From the NCBI GenBank assembly GCA_958447445.1, contig CAUDAE010000013.1, forward strand, positions 1 to 24,276: a DNA stretch of 24,276 nt. The letters are read 5' to 3'. Of this stretch, positions 23,341 to 24,276 are shown piece after piece. Position 1 is the first letter of the stretch, and each line of letters begins with the position of its first letter. The position numbers were made by a program, and so were the translations under genes. Source of the stretch: an uncultured Collinsella sp. (GTDB taxonomy: Bacteria; Actinomycetota; Coriobacteriia; Coriobacteriales; Coriobacteriaceae). A model generated the notes under the pieces. That model made no database searches. It saw nothing but the letters and a program-made list of their open reading frames with translations, and was not told the DNA's origin.

Positions 23341-24276
23341 CTATGACCGGTCGCCTCCAAACAAGTCGGAACGCGTGGCCAAGTAGGCATCGAGGGCCTC
23401 GAGCGCACGGTCCGCATAGGCCTGGTAGCGGTCGCGCTTGCTGCGGCGCTTACCATCCTCGAGTGGCGGCACCAGGCCAAAGTTGACATGCATGGGCTGA
23501 TAGCCCACGGTGGCAGGATCGGTCGCATAGCCCACGAGCGCACCCAGGGCGCCCACACGCGGCAACTCGACGCCCGCGGCACCGATAGCCTCGGCATAGG
23601 TGTTGAGCGCCGCGAGCAGACCTGTCGCCACGGCTTCCATGTACCCCTCGGTGCCGGTGATCTGACCGGCCAGGCGCACACCGGTACCGGGCACGGCAAA
23701 GGTGCCATCGAGCACATGCGGGGCGTCGACAAAGGTATTGCGGTGCATGACACCGTAGCGGAAGAACTCAGCGTTCTCCAGGCCCGGCACCATATGGAAG
23801 ACGCGCTTCTGCTCGCCAAAGGTCAAGTTGGTCTGGAAGCCCACCAGGTTATAGGCGGTCTTCTCCTTGTTCTCGGCACGCAGCTGAATCGCCGCCCAGG
23901 GGCGACGTCCGGTACGCGGGTCGGTGAGGCCGACGGGCTTCATGGCGCCAAAGCGAATGGCGTCCTTGCCGGTGCGCGCAACTTCCTCGGCAGGCTGGCA
24001 AGCCTGGAACAGATCGCCGCCCTCAAAGTCTTTGAGCACCACGCGGTCGGCCGTGGTAAGCGCCTCGATAAAGGCCTCGTACTCCTCCTTATTGAGCGGA
24101 GCGTTGAGATAGTCGCCGCCCCCCTGCTCCTCGTAGCGCGACTGCGAGAACAGCACGTCCATATCGAGCGTGGAGGCATCGACGATCGGCGCCGCCGCAT
24201 CAAAGAATGCCAGGGCATCGCCACCGACGAGCTTCATGACCTCTTCGCTCAGCGCCGGTGAACACAGCGGGCCCGC
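23341..24276 (-). CDS. trmFO: TrmFO, methylenetetrahydrofolate-tRNA methyltransferase (partial, 5' end beyond the window)
   Basis: Folate- and FAD-dependent enzyme that makes 5-methyluridine at position 54 of tRNA. The visible 311 codons, open to the right edge, show the family blocks AGPLCSPALSEE, FFDAAAPIVD and GGDYLNAPLNKEEYEAF. These are followed by FEGGDLFQACQP, FGAMKPVGLTDPRTG, QLRAENKEKTAYNLVGFQT and GYMEAVATGLLAALN. The N-terminal FAD-binding Rossmann motif lies outside the window. The frame reads uninterrupted past the apparent ATG at 24237, so that Met is internal. The gene stops at 23341 just before xer, the same neighbour order as in Bacillus. Confidence 0.97.
   Translation of the reverse strand, partial: AGPLCSPALSEEVMKLVGGDALAFFDAAAPIVDASTLDMDVLFSQSRYEEQGGGDYLNAPLNKEEYEAFIEALTTADRVVLKDFEGGDLFQACQPAEEVARTGKDAIRFGAMKPVGLTDPRTGRRPWAAIQLRAENKEKTAYNLVGFQTNLTFGEQKRVFHMVPGLENAEFFRYGVMHRNTFVDAPHVLDGTFAVPGTGVRLAGQITGTEGYMEAVATGLLAALNTYAEAIGAAGVELPRVGALGALVGYATDPATVGYQPMHVNFGLVPPLEDGKRRSKRDRYQAYADRALEALDAYLATRSDLFGGDRS

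Overview
The window looks like chromosomal DNA of a coriobacterium (Actinomycetota), most likely Collinsella or a close relative. The sequence evidence is high GC with strong GC bias at third codon positions, an actinobacterial-type integration host factor directly upstream of gmk, and frequent GTG/TTG starts behind strong Shine-Dalgarno (SD) sequences. A long AdhE fits a fermentative gut anaerobe. The genus is inference; no 16S or marker comparison was possible.

Layout. (1) 1-6600, minus strand: a pyrimidine operon read right to left as pyrR-pyrB-pyrC-pyrK-pyrD-pyrF, preceded by a structured leader that is a plausible PyrR target. A 240-base structured spacer follows, then mihF and gmk (gmk is cut by the left edge). 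carAB and pyrE are not in the window. (2) 6600-7177: divergent promoters and rpmB (ribosomal protein L28) with a clear terminator. (3) 7178-8260: a compact mobile element, a REP-associated tyrosine (Y1/HUH) transposase gene between 51-base inverted repeats that differ at two positions. It lies directly after the rpmB terminator. (4) 8261-11990, plus strand: adhE (ethanol fermentation) with its own promoter and repeated upstream motifs, then an APH-fold phosphotransferase of unknown substrate. Two strong terminators separate it from the convergent proS. (5) 12000-24276, minus strand: a housekeeping superoperon read right to left as trmFO (cut by the right edge)-xer-rpsB-tsf-pyrH-frr-uppS-cdsA-dxr-rseP-ispG-proS. 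This order is largely shared with Firmicutes.

How the genes fit together. The pyr genes make UMP from carbamoyl aspartate steps onward; PyrH and Gmk phosphorylate UMP and GMP. rpsB, tsf, frr, proS and rpmB serve translation. dxr and ispG feed the MEP isoprenoid pathway, UppS makes the C55 lipid carrier, CdsA makes CDP-diacylglycerol, and RseP is an intramembrane protease. Genes are tightly packed, often with overlapping stops and starts, so translational coupling is likely.

Most of the window is conserved core genome. The least ordinary items are: an extra winged-helix-like segment of about 110 residues inside RseP; the structured pyrF-mihF spacer with a possible plus-strand RNA; the mihF/gmk in-frame stop-start junction; the xer gene, whose conserved N-terminus has no normal start codon; and the repeat architecture of the transposase element. 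I see no CRISPR array, tRNA, rRNA, toxin-antitoxin pair or prophage.
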